This document shows, piece by piece, positions 22,688 through 34,970 of a DNA stretch of 64,000 nucleotides; the stretch's first letter is position 1; the number at the start of each line of letters is the position of its first letter. The notes beneath the pieces were generated by a model. It was not told the DNA's origin. It worked only from the letters and a program-made list of their open reading frames with translations, and did no database searches. The position numbers and the translations under genes were made by a program. The DNA lies in the NCBI GenBank assembly GCA_024516155.1, contig JAJJXM010000022.1:620001-684000 (forward strand), given 5' to 3'. This stretch comes from Pyronema omphalodes (taxonomy: Eukaryota > Ascomycota > Pezizomycetes > Pezizales > Pyronemataceae).

Positions 22688-23196
22688 ATGACAACACCAC
22701 CACCACGTAGCAACGCCTCCAAAGCCCTCGAATCCCTAAGCTCAATCGACGCCGATATCTCCCTACTGCTCCATAGCGCATCATGCGCAATCCGGTGTTT
22801 AACTAGCTGCTCTACTGATCCCTCCTCCTCCTCCTCTGGTCCCTCCTCCTCTGCTCCCTTCTCCTCTTCCCGCGGCGCCGGCAACGGTGGCGGTGACAGC
22901 AGCGGCGATGGCTTCACCATCACCGCCCGCAACGCCCGCGACACCGGCAGCGACGACGACTCCGCCGCCGCCGCCACCGACGACCCAGAATCAAACTTCA
23001 CAACGCACACACACCACTACCACCGACTCCTCAGCAGCATAACGGTACGATTACGTCGCGAGATCCTGACGTTACAAGCGGCGGAGATACCAGTCGGGAT
23101 TGATGTGGGCACTTGGAATGCTAGGAATGATGTTGTTGGACGGGAGATGGAGCGGGAACTTTGGGAGGAGGGGAGGGGGGTTGTTGAGGGGTTGGT

Positions 23197-23231
<35 letters not shown>

Positions 23232-23326
23232 GGGAGGGGATGGGGATGATGGGCGGCGGGGGGGAGGGGATGGGGATGATGGGCGGCGGGGGGGACGGCG
23301 GGGACGGGGGGATGGTGGTTGAATAG
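22688..23326 (+). CDS. MED11: Mediator complex subunit 11 (MED11)
   Basis: A single exon of 212 aa from an ATG in ACCAATG context. The helical core resembles fungal MED11: ALESLSSIDADISLLLHSAS near residues 13-32, and later HYHRLLSSITVRLRREILTL, corresponding to the YFxLLSSIxVRLRRQ block that precedes the ALEEAGI-type end of the family. MED11 is a head-module subunit of the RNA polymerase II mediator and pairs with MED22. Between the two helices is a low-complexity Ser/Gly/Asp insert (about residues 55-105). The C-terminus ends in a GGDGGDGG/GMGMMGGGG tract encoded by G-runs, which is unusual and may be an expansion. No intron is needed. The assignment is by remembered family pattern, not by a search. 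Confidence 0.65.
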
Positions 23327-24191
23327 AAAGGGAAGGGGAAGGATAAAGGAAGGAAGTTATGTTGATTGGCGTTTTTATTGGAGTTTTTGTTTTGTTTTTG
23401 AGAATTAGGGATTAAGGATTAAGGGTCACGGATTAAAGGTTCAAGGCGGGGGGGGGGGGGGGGGGGTTGTTTGTTTGAATGAACGAATGAATTCACGGAT
23501 TCATGAAGATATCAAGAAAGCAAGATAAGCTATACTAAGATACGACAAGATAAGCCATATATCCATATCCCGCACAAATCATGATATGTATGGAAGTTAT
23601 ATGAATACATACACGATACATCCCATTAAACCAAACCAAACCAAACCAAACAGAACAAAGACAACCAACAGTTCAAAACGATGAAAATCAGTTACTTATT
23701 GTAATTGTATTGAATTGTATTGTGTGTGTGTGAGAGTTACATCCATATCTTTCCCCATTAAAAACAAAAAAAAACAAAAAACTCCGTTATAAAAGGCAAA
23801 GAAAAGCAACAGAAAAGAAAAAAAAGGGACAGAATTACAGAATACAAAAATACAAAAATACCCAAATACCCATGAAAAAAAGAAACAGCAAGAAGAAAAA
23901 AAACCAAATATTCTCCCCAAGGGAGAAAAAAAGTCAAGTAAAGCGAAAAATCAAAAACAAAAACTTTCCAACATCCCAATATCTAAAACTTTTTCTCTTT
24001 TTTTCTCCTCGCTTTGTTGGCGAACTTTGCCGGAGAGTTACTAATTTGCATCGCTATGTAGATTCGCCAAGCTTTTCGGGCTTTGCGCTTTGGACGCGTT
24101 CTTCAAACTTGGCGATGTCGTCAGCGACTTTTGCATCGTTCGCCTCATCTCTTCATCTCTTCACCCCCACCCCCCGTGTTTCAGGCTGCAT
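23327..24191. other. Intergenic region between convergent MED11 and ERG25
   Basis: Presumably 3' UTRs of both genes. It contains a poly-G run (about 23448-23466), AAACC repeats (23630-23655), a TGTGTG tract (23720-23733) and A-rich sequence. I see no gene. Confidence 0.5.
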
Positions 24192-25522
24192 TTACTGCAA
24201 CTTCTTCGCCTCCTTGTCACCTGCATACTCTCTGAAAGAGTCATCACCCTCAACCTCCTTAACAACCTGCTCCATTTCCTTAACCTGTTTGTTCCACTCC
24301 TTCTGGTTCATCTTAGTTTCTCTGTAAAAGAGCTCCATGTTGGGCTTTCTGTAGGAACCTCCGAGACGGTCCCAAAGAGTCGTGAACTGTCCGTAGTTGT
24401 AGTTGAAGTAGAGATGGTGCATAGTGTGGCAGGCGGCTCCGTTAATTACCGGGGAGTTGGCAACGTATTCTCCGTCGTCTGGAAAGAGGATTAGTAATTG
24501 ATTCCAGCTTTGCTCAACTTCGCTCAACTCCGCCTGCGGGGGAACGCCAGCTTCGGCGCTTTCCGCGGAGTTTGTTGGGAAGCGGAAAACTTACGGATCA
24601 TGACAGTCCAGATGTTAATAAAGGTGAAAAGAACCAAGTAGGCGTATTTGTGGAGAGGAAGAATGAAGGGGAAAATGTGGTAAGGAAGTCCCTGAGCGTA
24701 ACCATCGGCGGGGTGGAAAGCGTGGGAAGCGTAAGGAGTAGGCATAATCCATTTGTGGTGGGGCTTGTGAAGAGTCTTGTAAATCAACGGGTGGTGAAGT
24801 CCTCTGTGGATCCAGTAGATGCAGAAATCGGTAAACATCAAGAACAGCGGGAACTGAAGTATCAAGTACCACCATCCATAAGTCGAGACATCCATGTAGA
24901 GCATTGAGTAACCCTTGACTTCAGCGTAGAAGATTGGGGCGGTGAAGACGGCCATAATGGGAAGGGATAACAAGGTCTGCTGAATTTCTTGTCGCATTTG
25001 GTTTTTAAGGAATTTTGGGTGCTTGAAGGTGTCCTTATCGAAGATGAAGATGTAGGAGAAGGTCGCAAAGAAGAAGTATATGAAGACTCCAAACAACCTG
25101 TGCCATTGTTAGTCGCGCGCAAGATAGGAATTGCAGAATCTGCAAGAGTTGAAGCAAGCCGCTGGAGACTCCGCGATGTCTAAAGTTTTGCAGGTTCCGA
25201 GGAAGCCCGAAAAGTTCCACCGGAATTCACCTCCACCACCTCCACCAGCGGCTCAACAAAATGCCGAGGAAGAAAATGCTCACCATGTAATTAAGAACAA
25301 ACTAAACACCTGACGAATATCATTGTCTCTCGGTAATCGCGAGAGGTATGCATATTGCGAAGGTGCCCAACCAAAGTGTTCCGAGACGGGATCAATCTCG
25401 ATTGGCTTTTGGGTAAAGAGAGGTGTGGTGGTGTTGCCTGCAGCATATGACTGTACTGGTAATGCGGCAGCATATAAGCGATCGAAAATGAAAGTATCGG
25501 CGATACTGAGAACGATATCCAT
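24192..25522 (-). CDS. ERG25: C-4 methylsterol oxidase (ERG25)
   Basis: Three exons on the minus strand: 25522-25284, 25097-24595 and 24478-24192, giving 342 aa. Introns are 186 bp (GTGAGC...GACTAAC...CACAG) and 116 bp (GTAAGT...ACTAAT...TCCAG). The start ATG is in a strong GCCATGG context. The three histidine clusters of the membrane-bound fatty-acid-hydroxylase/sterol-oxidase superfamily are present: HRGLHH (177-182), HKPHHK (190-195) and HTMHH (265-269), the last preceded by the conserved HDGEY created by splicing at intron 2. Hydrophobic segments around VFIYFFFATFSYIFIF and YLILQFPLFLMF fit ER-membrane anchoring. The enzyme oxidises the C-4 methyl group of 4,4-dimethylzymosterol, using di-iron chemistry, in ergosterol synthesis. 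Nothing looks broken. Confidence 0.95.
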
Positions 25523-28255
25523 GGCGAAGATAGATGCTGATGCTCAGCTGCGGGGCGGGTATGTGTGAAGTGAGTGTATTATTCCGGAGACCTGTGGAGT
25601 GCAGACAAGTTCAATTGTCTCGGTGACAAGTGAATGTGTGAATGTAGAGTGGTGGTAGTAGGTAGCAGGTAGGTAGAGTTGGATAGGAAGTCAACTCTTG
25701 TCGCGCGTCCAGGGAAACGACGGTGTTAACAAGTAATCTTCCTGTCTTCTCTTCCGGGTTAAGTACTGCCCTGCACTTTGGACTTGTTGGGGCTTCTGCA
25801 GGCAGCCTTTCTGGTAGCGCCAGCTGTGGAGAAGCGAGACGAAGAGCAGACCTGTGAACGGATGTAGCCTGGCCCGGCGGCGAACGGCAGAGAGGCACGA
25901 AGATGAAGATGACGGGATATTTAGCCGTAAGAGGGGCCAGTGTGAGAATACACAGATTAAGTGTGTATTTAGACTTGTAGATTCTCACAAAGACGTTTGA
26001 AGGAGATTTTGAAGCTGGGAGAGCTGGATGGGACGAGGGAAGCTGTTGGTCGACAAAGTTCAAAGTGACAGGTGAACAAGTGAGGTGAGACTTGGTTTGG
26101 TAGTGGTGGTCGACCAGACAGAATGGCAGCAGTTGGCTCCGTCGAGAAACACGCAGGAACGAAATATTCCGGTCCAGCATCCATCTCCCATCCCACCAGC
26201 CCAGCCCATTACCTGTCCTGTGGCGTCACTCTACCGTACAACTCTCCCCTTCTCATCTTTCGGGATGGCGTCGACTATCGACTAGCAAAAATCCAGCAAA
26301 GAGAGAAAAGAAAAAAAGAAAAAAAAAAAGAAAAAAAATACTCTAAACCAGCAGTTTCACAAAGTTGATCCTCGTGTCAAATTTTGTTGCGCAACATATT
26401 TCAAATTTCTGAATACATACCATACCATACCTATTTTTTTTTCACTCACTCACTCATTCACCCTTTTTTTCCCTCAAAAGTAATAAAAGCGTGCTCTGCA
26501 TTCTGACAGGATCACGGCACCCCTGCGCGATGCGATGACTGCCGTGTTCCGCAGAGGAAATCATAGGGAGGCACGAAGGATATGAAGCCCAGGAAGGAAT
26601 GGTATGTATCCCTCAGTGCTCACTGCAATCGTTGGTTGGTTCAGGAACTTCGGAACTTGCACAGCGAAAGGACACCGAAGGACTTTACCTCTTCTTCCAT
26701 CTATTCCGTAAGCAGTTAAGATGAGAGTCACGAGGAAGCGAAAGGCTGTGAGACCCGCTTGAGGGGATATCCAACTGTATCTAGGATAGAGTGAGACCTG
26801 AGAAATTAAACCATACTGAAGCTGGTTAAGCACTCACACCCTTCTATGTAGCTCATCGGATATTTCAGTTTCCGAGTATCTCTCCACTCACGGAGAGATT
26901 TTGCTACAACTTTTTTTTAAAGGGATGATACTCATAAGCGCGTACATTCGGTAAATAACGAAATTGGAAGTCGTATATATATGATGTGGGGGGGAGGGGA
27001 TTTATAATTCTATATGCATTGTGTAATGTTAATTTTGAACCCGCCACGGAATTGATTTTTAAGCTGGCTTATACATAATCGGACGCGCAATCCGATCCCG
27101 TGGTCTTAAACCAAGTGTTTGGCTTGCCGTTAGGTAGCCGTTGGATAGCTGTTTGATTAGCTGTTAGGTAGCTGTTTGGTTAGCCGTTAGGTAACTGCTA
27201 GCTGTTATATGTTATGTCATATGATGCACATGTACGAAATGAAAATCATCAAATTTCAAGCTCACCATCGATCAAAGGAGATAAGGCCCAAGTTATAACA
27301 AGCAGTATACCCACCATATCTTGTATCGATCAGTTGAAAACTTCAACAAGCCACACAGCCCCAAGTATGTATGATGATACACCAATCTCGAAGCGAGACA
27401 AGGCGAAGCAAGACAAAGCAAAGCGACACAAAAAAAAATTAAAATTCGCCTCATGCAAGGCACAACTTACCATCCACAACCAATGCAGGCACAAATCGAT
27501 ATACGCGTTATGATTCGCTTCGCGCTTCGCATCTTTCGCATCTTTCGCATGGTTCGCGTAACATTGGCTGTATGGACACCATTCTTCATGCCCAGACAAA
27601 AAAAAACCCACAAGACAAGACAAGACACACCTGCGGAATGACGGATAACCGATGTACAGTTTCTCGGGTTGCACAAAGACTACCTTACCTACATAAAGTC
27701 CGTTCGCGTGTGTATGTAGCGAATAGCGAATGAATCTAGGAGTAGGAGTAGTCATAACACGGTATAGGAATGAAGTTGTAGTGTAGCTATCTATGTACGG
27801 ACACCAGTCTGTGAGTGTGTTGAATGTACCTCATACCATAGCATCATAGCATCATAGCACCCACCATACTCGTACATAGCTTCGAAGCAAAAAAAGCTCA
27901 TCAACAGACTACATACATAAGACGAGACAAAGACCCCACGCCAGGGGAAAAAAGAATACTGTAGTGGAAGCTTATCTTCCTTCTCGCATCGGAATCGGGA
28001 TCGGATATCATACTATCCCATCCCATCCCATCCCAGCATCGGGGTTTATATATGGCAATGGCAATGGTGGTGGTGGGTGCTATTTGTACATACCGACTGT
28101 TTAAATGACTGTACATACCGACCGTACGTTATGGCACCATACAAGCACCGTGGCCCATGGCAGCTGGCCTGATGCTTCCCTTCTTTCCTTCCTTCCTTCT
28201 CTCCTTCCATATCTCGGTCCGCAATTCAGGATCCTCGGATCGCCTAGGTAGGTAC
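25523..28255. other. Long intergenic region upstream of ERG25
   Basis: The first several hundred bases must hold the ERG25 promoter and 5' UTR. Beyond that I see no supportable gene: open frames lack domain signals. Simple features are an A-rich tract (26300-26345), imperfect GTTAGGTAGCTGTT repeats (27120-27205), CGCATCTTTCGCATCTTTCG (27527-27550) and CATCATAGCAT repeats (27840-27860). Confidence 0.5.
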
Positions 28256-28263
28256 GAGGTGCT

Positions 28264-28324
28264 GGACAAAAGTGACCGTCACCCCGCGCGGCGCTTAGCA
28301 CAGAAAAGTGACGGTCACTTTTGT
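28264..28324. repeat. Inverted repeat, 18-bp arms with 25-bp spacer
   Basis: GACAAAAGTGACCGTCAC at 28264-28281 is exactly complementary to the sequence at 28307-28324. The arms contain the near-palindrome GTGACSGTCAC. It may be a tiny foldback element or a binding-site pair; there is no gene context to decide. Confidence 0.75.
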
Positions 28325-28329
28325 CACGG

Positions 28330-29140
28330 TACCGTACATAGCCGTAGACTCAATCTGGCGTGTTAGTTACCAGCTTCTTGGCGCGGACTTGGGGCATAAA
28401 CCTACCATAAACCTACCATAAACCTACCATAAACCCTAAATCCCAAGTACGAAATCCACCACCATGGCTGATTAAACACACATCCAAATCTTTTGCCCCT
28501 CCGCGTGCTTATTTATATTTAAATCCACTCTTTTTATGCTTAAACCCTGCGAAAACAGAACGCGAGAAAAGGGTGGAGGTGGAGCAGCGTATTTATTGAG
28601 AACGATTACGCATCGATCGATCGACAGAGGGAGATATACCCAATGTGGAAACTCCACCTCCACGTGCCAGTCACGTAAGCCCTAAGTGCGGCCATGACAC
28701 AGGAACTCTACATATATAGGCGACCTTCAACAGTCCCATGGTTCCCGCCATATATATATCGATAAGTTCACCTCCGACTTCACGGCCTGGCGTGGGAGTG
28801 GGTGGGGATAAGTCAGAAGCGGACTTGTACTTGGCTATTCAAGCAATTGATCAATTGATCTATCTATGTAGGTATTTACCTATCGCAGAGCAGAGCAGAA
28901 AGAGCATCATTCAAGATTTCCATATATCGCAGAGCATGATGCCCGCCGTAGAAACCGTACAAAAAATCAAGCCTGGACAAGAACAAGAACAAAGCGTTCG
29001 GTAGTCTGGAAAACTCCGGCCGGAGCGCTCAGGAGCAACTGGGTGCACCGACATGTATGATGTACCCGATATGATATGCATTGACATACTTCGGATATAG
29101 ATAGATACAGATATAGATGAAAAGGTATAGATACAAGGGT
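28330..29140. other. Intergenic stretch without recognised gene
   Basis: Only short repeats are visible, such as CATAAACCTAC (28395-28435). No coding, RNA or transposon signal is recognised. Confidence 0.5.
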
Positions 29141-29142
29141 AG

Positions 29143-29448
29143 ATATGGATATGGATATGGATATGGATATGGATATGGATATGGATATGGATATGGATAT
29201 GGATATGGATATGGATATGGATATGGATATGGATATGGATATGGATATGGATATGGATATGGATATGGATATGGATATGGATATGGATATGGATATGGAT
29301 ATGGATATGGATATGGATATGGATATGGATATGGATATGGATATGGATATGGATATGGATATAGATATGGTAGATATGGATATGGATATAGATATAGATA
29401 TAGATATGGATATGGATATAGATGTAGATATAGATATAGATATAGATA
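29143..29448. repeat. Microsatellite, 6-bp unit (GGATAT)n then (AGATAT)n
   Basis: More than 35 near-perfect GGATAT units up to about 29360, then degenerate GATATA/TAGATA units up to the left end of the TIR element. It is open in all frames (DMDM, GYGY, ISIS), so long frames here are artefacts. Confidence 0.95.
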
Positions 29449-30974
29449 CCCTGTGGTACAAAAAAAGGTGTTTAATCAAACCACACTTTAAACCACAAAA
29501 GGTGTTTAATTCAAACACCCACAAAATTCATTTACTAAACACCTCTTTAAACACCTACTAAACACCTTTAAACACCTACTAAACACCTCTTTAAACACCT
29601 ACTAAACACCTTTAAACACCTACTAAACACCTTTAAACACCGAATTAAACACCTTTTTAAACACCTACTAAACACATCCAAACACCTTGCACAATAGTGG
29701 TTTGATCAAGCACCTCAGATATTTTTTAAATGTGTTAAATTAATTACTAAACCACTCGCTCATTATGTAACATGTTTCTAGCTATTGCCAGATCTTCTAT
29801 CTATACATACAGGAACCTCCCACTTCCCTCCTCACCCCTCCTACTCCTGCTCCTGCTCTCTGTGTAGTACCATTCGCTTTGTGCCTTTTTTAATTGACCC
29901 TTACATATGCTGGAATCATGGTTCGCTTCAATAAATAGACTTAGGTTTTCTGAGCATCCTGTTTGTCTGGCTAGCATTGTAGATATTTGTGGGGTTGGTT
30001 TGCAGTACTTGACTCAGCGAGTATCTAGAAGTTCATATCCCAATTCCCCCTCCCTCTCTCTTTTTTCCCTCCGGTGGCGTATGGTGTATGAACTAGCAAA
30101 TTCTGTTGAGGGACAAACATTTGACACGAGGAAAAACTTACAGTCAAACAAGAGGGAAAGATGGAGGTGGAGAAACAAGTGAATGAAATGGATGAAGAAC
30201 GAGGAACAACAACGGCAGAACGAACAGAACATAAGGAAGGGATGCGCACTAAGGCAATATCCACTTCCATCAACAAACAAAAACAGAACACAGCTCTACA
30301 GGTTAAAACTGAATGTTCAGTAGAACACTGCAGGGTGATTTATATGAACCATGGAAACGCCATCCCTAGGAAGTGGACTGTAGATGTTTATTTAAACATC
30401 AGAGGATAGTTCAAATAAACCCCAAAGAATAGGCGAAGAAGAAGGTGTTTATTTAAACACCCCTAGGGTGTTTAAATAAACACCAAAGAACAAGCGAAAA
30501 AGAAGGTGTTTATTTAAACATCCTTAAACACCCCTAGGGAGTTTAAATAAACACCAAAGAATAAGCGAAAAAGAAGGTGTTTATTTAAACATCCTTAAAT
30601 ACCTCTAGGGTGTTTATCTAAACACCCCTAGGATGTTTAAATAAACACCGAAGAATAAGCGAAAAAGAAGGTGTTTATTTTAACACCCCTAGGGTGTTTA
30701 AATAAACCCCACAAAAAAAAAAATTAAGGTAGTTGTTTAACTAAACAACGCTAGGTGGTTTAGCTAAACACCGTAAATCACACTAAACAACTTCGGTGTT
30801 TAGGGGTGTTTAACTAAACACTTTGAAACAACGATGGGTGGTTTAGCTAAACACCTTAAATCAGACTAAACAACTTTGGTGTTTAGGGTGTTTAACTAAA
30901 CACTTTCGGTGTTTAGCTAAACCACGAAGGTGTTTGAACTAAACCACTCTCACTCGTTTTCTTGTACCATAGGG
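29449..30974. mobile_element. Candidate 1.5-kb TIR element filled with TAAACACC repeats
   Basis: CCCTGTGGTACAA at 29449-29461 is mirrored by TTGTACCATAGGG at 30962-30974, with one mismatch in 13. Both ends are flanked by ATA, a possible 3-bp target duplication, but the flanks are ATAGAT microsatellite so this is weak. Inside, both subterminal zones are packed with TAAACACC/GGTGTTTA motifs: about 29485-29695 mostly in direct orientation, and about 30375-30950 as palindromic pairs, many centred on CCTAGG. No transposase is recognised in the 29700-30370 core. I infer a non-autonomous DNA element; the superfamily is not assigned. Confidence 0.55.
30423..30711 (+). repeat. Tandem array of palindrome-bearing units
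   Basis: About four to five units of 60-90 bp, each with AAAGAATAAGCGAAAAAGAA followed by GGTGTTTATTTAAACACC, CCTAGG and GGTGTTTAAATAAACACC-like arms. Units begin near 30423, 30484, 30555 and 30648 and differ by small insertions, such as an extra ATCCTTAAA. Confidence 0.8.
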
Positions 30975-30977
30975 ATA

Positions 30978-31840
30978 TAGATATAGATATAGATATAGAT
31001 ATAGATATAACAAGCGGCATGGGTACGGTAAATAACCTAGCAGACGAGCACGAGGCTGAGGACCAAGAAGTCCGAAAAAAAGAAGAAGAAGAAAACAAAC
31101 CATACAACGTCAATACCTGTTTGCTTATAGGAAGTACAAGTATAACAAAAAATGATGTAAAAAGCTATAGCCGCAGAACAAAAAACACTTAACCGAAGGA
31201 CAAGAAGGGGGAAAAAACAAGACCCTGGGACGGGGCGCGCGGACACAGGAGTATACTCCAACCTCGGTGTTTGATTTTGTTACGTATTTCTGGACACATG
31301 CGTTGTCTTCTTGCTTTTCCATATCGCGATCTTCTTTTCTTTTTCTCTCATATTTATTTTTGGTTTTATGCTTTGCTTATTTTTATTCAATGGAGGACTT
31401 TTTTGTACAAAAAGGGGGGAGGAAAAAAACGGGAAGGGAGGGCAGGAGGACAGGGGGGAACTACCCGGCGAGGAGGCCCCCGAGTAAGCAGGGCTCTGGA
31501 CAAACAGACGCAACGACAACCAGAACGACATGTATTGGAGAGCCAGACCTCCAACATCAGAAGCGAATCACCTGGGAACAGGCTGATACAACACGTATTG
31601 ATTTAGTGTAGGCACGTTATAACCTTAAGTTTGGGAACGTCATGAACGATGAATAGATAAATAAAGAAATAAATCATAGATATGGATATAAATATAGATA
31701 TAGATATAGGTAGATAAATGGTAGGTATAGATATACATAGAAACTGGACCAGTCAATAACTACATTAGGGATATGTAGATTGATATGTAGATTGATTTGT
31801 GGTTTGATTTTTGGATAGATAGATGGGCTGTAGATCTTGT
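30978..31840. other. Intergenic stretch before ankyrin gene B
   Basis: It starts with (ATAGAT)n microsatellite (30978-31008), a continuation of the repeat left of the TIR element, with more of it near 31680-31735. No gene is recognised. Confidence 0.5.
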
Positions 31841-31966
31841 CCGACTATGGAACGAATCAGGCTGCATGCGTCGCTTACGTGCTCAACAAGACGTTCGTTC
31901 CCCGCATTCATTGACAGGCTTACCCCGCGCGCTTACAGGCCATCGCCAGTGCACATCACCATCACA

Positions 31967-34391
31967 ATGTCTTCCGAAATGGACCCCAGTACGACCACAA
32001 TCGCTGCCCTATACTGGAAATCAATCGCTTCATTCAACCGACTCCTCGACCATTTCAAAGATACCCAAGATCCCCTCGAGACACTTTCGGATGACTTTGG
32101 ACGACTGAAGGTATGGGCCGAGAATGTCGCGGCACACCGTCGTGGAGATATGTCACTCGATCACCGGCTTCGCGAAGCCTCAGAAGTCATGGATAGGGTC
32201 AAGGCATTGCTCGGGGACCTGAATGATGTCTTGGAGGACAGTAAGTCGTTCCCATGTCTTGGAGACCTGCGACCTATGATGCTAAATTCTTGATAGCTTT
32301 GAGCATCTCCCTCGATGACACGGAGGCGAGAGATTATTCGCAGAACACAGTTGACCCACAGAGCACGGGGCCAGAGGCGGTTGATTCAGATTCGGACGAC
32401 GAAATCAGGGCTACATCACCGCTGAAGGAAGCTGTTAAGGAGATTGGCAACGTCATTGAGTGCCTGTATCGACTGTCGATCACCGTTCAGAGTCCTGCGT
32501 CTGCCAGTCGTCTGGAAAGGATCGAGAAAATAGACGTGTCGCATTTCGAAAGCTTCGATGTCGATTATGTCAGCAATAGATTCCCGCTCGGCGAAGACTA
32601 CCGGTACCTCATTGAGCGATTGGGCAAGGCGAATACCAAACGACGGCAGCTGCTGAAATACCACAACGAACATCATGAAAAGATTGTCGGTCGACGAGTC
32701 GCTGTTGGTGATGGCACCGAAACGGGATCGTATTCGGAGGACCAGGATGATTTCTACTCGGTAGCCCCGACGGACATGCGTACAACCGTTTCCACGGTGA
32801 ACCCAGCAAATGTCAACTTGGTCGAAGTCGTGCCTGTCGACCTGGATAGCCGCTCGGAAGCCGGGTTCTCGACTACGTCGTACGCATCATCCTCGGCCAA
32901 CCCCGGTAGTCTTAGGGTTCCGGCCCCACCTCCCGGATACGACAAAGGACCCTTCCAGTGTCCGTACTGTTTCATCATCGTACAGACCGAAAACCGTGCT
33001 TCGTGGAAGTGAGTTGCTTTCATCCTTCATCCTTCATCCTTTCAATGGCGGAAGATGCTAATGACTGTTGTCCTAACAGGAAGCACGTGTTTCAGGATTT
33101 ACGCCCATACGTGTGCACGTTCAAGGACTGTCCCCATGGAGCCCATCTTTACAAAAGCCGACACGAATGGTTCGCTCATGAAAGGGAGATGCATCGTCGC
33201 GAGTGGTTCTGCAGCAAATGTAAAAAGACATACCCTACTAGCGACCAGTTCCGGCAACATCTCGTCAAGAAACACAAGGGAGTCGTCGCCGGTTCCAAAG
33301 AACAGCTCGAAGTCCTGGTCGCCAGGGGTGCACGAGCAACCGAAGGAAAGGAAAAGTGTCCTTTGTGTCCAGAGAAACATGCACCGAAACTACTTCGAAG
33401 CCATCTGGGTCGTCACCTTGAGCATATATCCCTCTTTATTCTACCAGAAGCATCGGAGGACAACGAAGACAGCGATTCAAATCACCATTCGGACGACGAG
33501 GACATTGGAACTGCACCAGACATGAAACCCAAAACTTCAGGAATTACTCAGGCGTTTAAGCAGCGATATTATAAGGCTCAGACGTATCTGAAGACAGGAA
33601 CCGGAATAAACGATTTTGATGAAAATGGCCGGGCCCCTATCCACAAAGCGGCTAAATCTGGTGATCTTAAATGGGTTACATTTTTGCTAGATTCTGGTTG
33701 TGATCCACGGGCTACAACAAAGGATATGTTGATGCAACCGCTACACATAGCAGCACAAACTGGCCGCGAACACGTTGTCAAGCTACTGCTTTCCCGGGAC
33801 GATATCGAGGTCAATGCAAAGGATGAGTATCGGAATACGGCGTTTTTATTTGCATGCCGGAATGGCCATGAGGGTGTTGTAAAGCTACTGCTTTCCCGGG
33901 GCGATATTGAGGTCAATGCAAAGAATAACGGCGGAGATACGGCATTCTTATGGGCATGCTACCATGGCTATGAGGGTATTGTCAAGCAACTGCTTTCTCG
34001 GGACGATATTGAGGTCAATGCAAAGGATATCTATGGAATGACTGCGTTGTTATGGGCATGCCGGAATGGCCATGAGGGTGTTGTCAAGCTTCTGCTTTCC
34101 CGGGACGATATCGAGGTCAATTCAAAGGATAAAGCAGGAGATACGGCATTCTTATGGGCATGGCGGAACGGCCATGAGAGTGTTGTCAAGCTACTGCTTT
34201 CCCGGGGCGATATCGAGGTCAATGCAAAGGATAACGATGGAATGACGGCATTCTTATGGGCATGCCTCAACGGCCATGAGGATGTTGTCAAGCTGCTACT
34301 TGCTCGGGACGATATCGAGGTCAATGCAAAGGATAAGGATGGAAATTCAGGACTGATGCTTGCACAACAAAAAAAAACATTTTCGAATTGA
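31967..34391 (+). CDS. C2H2 zinc-finger/ankyrin-repeat protein, paralogue B (C-terminal frameshift)
   Basis: Same architecture as paralogue A. Exons are 31967-32240, 32297-33008 and 33080-34391, with introns of 56 and 71 bp at identical positions and the same start (CACAATG, MSSEMDP); 765 aa as written. The N-terminal region and the four C2H2-like clusters are intact. The ankyrin array is shorter: about seven repeats from GRAPIHKAAKSGD plus a partial last one. The final repeat is cut short: an A-run that has eight A in gene A (near 9040) has nine here (near 34375). The frame shifts after LAQQKK, adds TFSN and stops, losing the last about 17 residues. The lost sequence is still present out of frame up to 34434. 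Probably still folded, since only the capping end is affected; it could also be a sequencing error in the homopolymer. Confidence 0.8.
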
Positions 34392-34825
34392 AAAACTAGT
34401 ATATGAATTTGTAAATCACCGGGAGATCATGTAGTTAGGTTTCATATTTCATCCATTTGCTGGATTTTGGAGCAATTGATTTCATGTATGAAGACTTCAC
34501 TTCTTCTAGCTTGCGTTGACATGAGTTTCCAAATAATGAAAATATTTCTTTCCTCTGTTCTGTTCATACTGAAGATGACTTTAGTATGAAATCATAATGC
34601 TAATTTGTCCATTAAACCGTGAACTCCAATATTGTATTCTGACATTATATAAGGAACGTTACAACTCATAGCCATTGCTACAGACAAGAAAAGGCTCTCC
34701 GTTTTCACTACATTGAGTTGCCTCACACGACCACAGATATCGGACCATAATCCGTAGGCAATGGTAGAATTAAACATTGATGCACACTATTTTCCGAAAG
34801 CTTTCATCCACTTATTGTTGCTGTT
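34392..34825 (+). other. Out-of-frame tail and duplicated 3' flank of gene B
   Basis: 34392-34434 is the displaced original C-terminus and stop of the family. The rest matches the 3' flank of paralogue A, losing similarity near 34825. Confidence 0.7.
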
Positions 34826-34970
34826 ATGGGCTGGCAAGGCTCAGGGCCCGCTTGCCGCACTGCAAAGTGGGAGCCACCACCTTCCAGATTTACTGCAGAA
34901 TGTTTTATTTTCCAATCGCGTGTCAGTCATTGTATCTAGATCACGGGGATTGTGGTGGTTATGGGGATTG

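Noticed and set aside
25611..26180. 189-codon minus-strand frame upstream of ERG25
   Set aside because: Composition is not protein-like, no domain is recognised, and it lies where the ERG25 promoter and 5' UTR are expected.
26561..26833. 90-codon minus-strand frame
   Set aside because: No recognisable motif, no splice-supported extension and no context; indistinguishable from chance.
29117..29561. Frames of repeated DM, GY or IS dipeptides
   Set aside because: They are translations of the (GGATAT)n microsatellite, open in every frame.
30423..30711. CRISPR-like array (repeats with spacers)
   Set aside because: The genome is fungal, the units are palindromic tandem repeats with degenerate lengths, and no spacers or cas genes exist.
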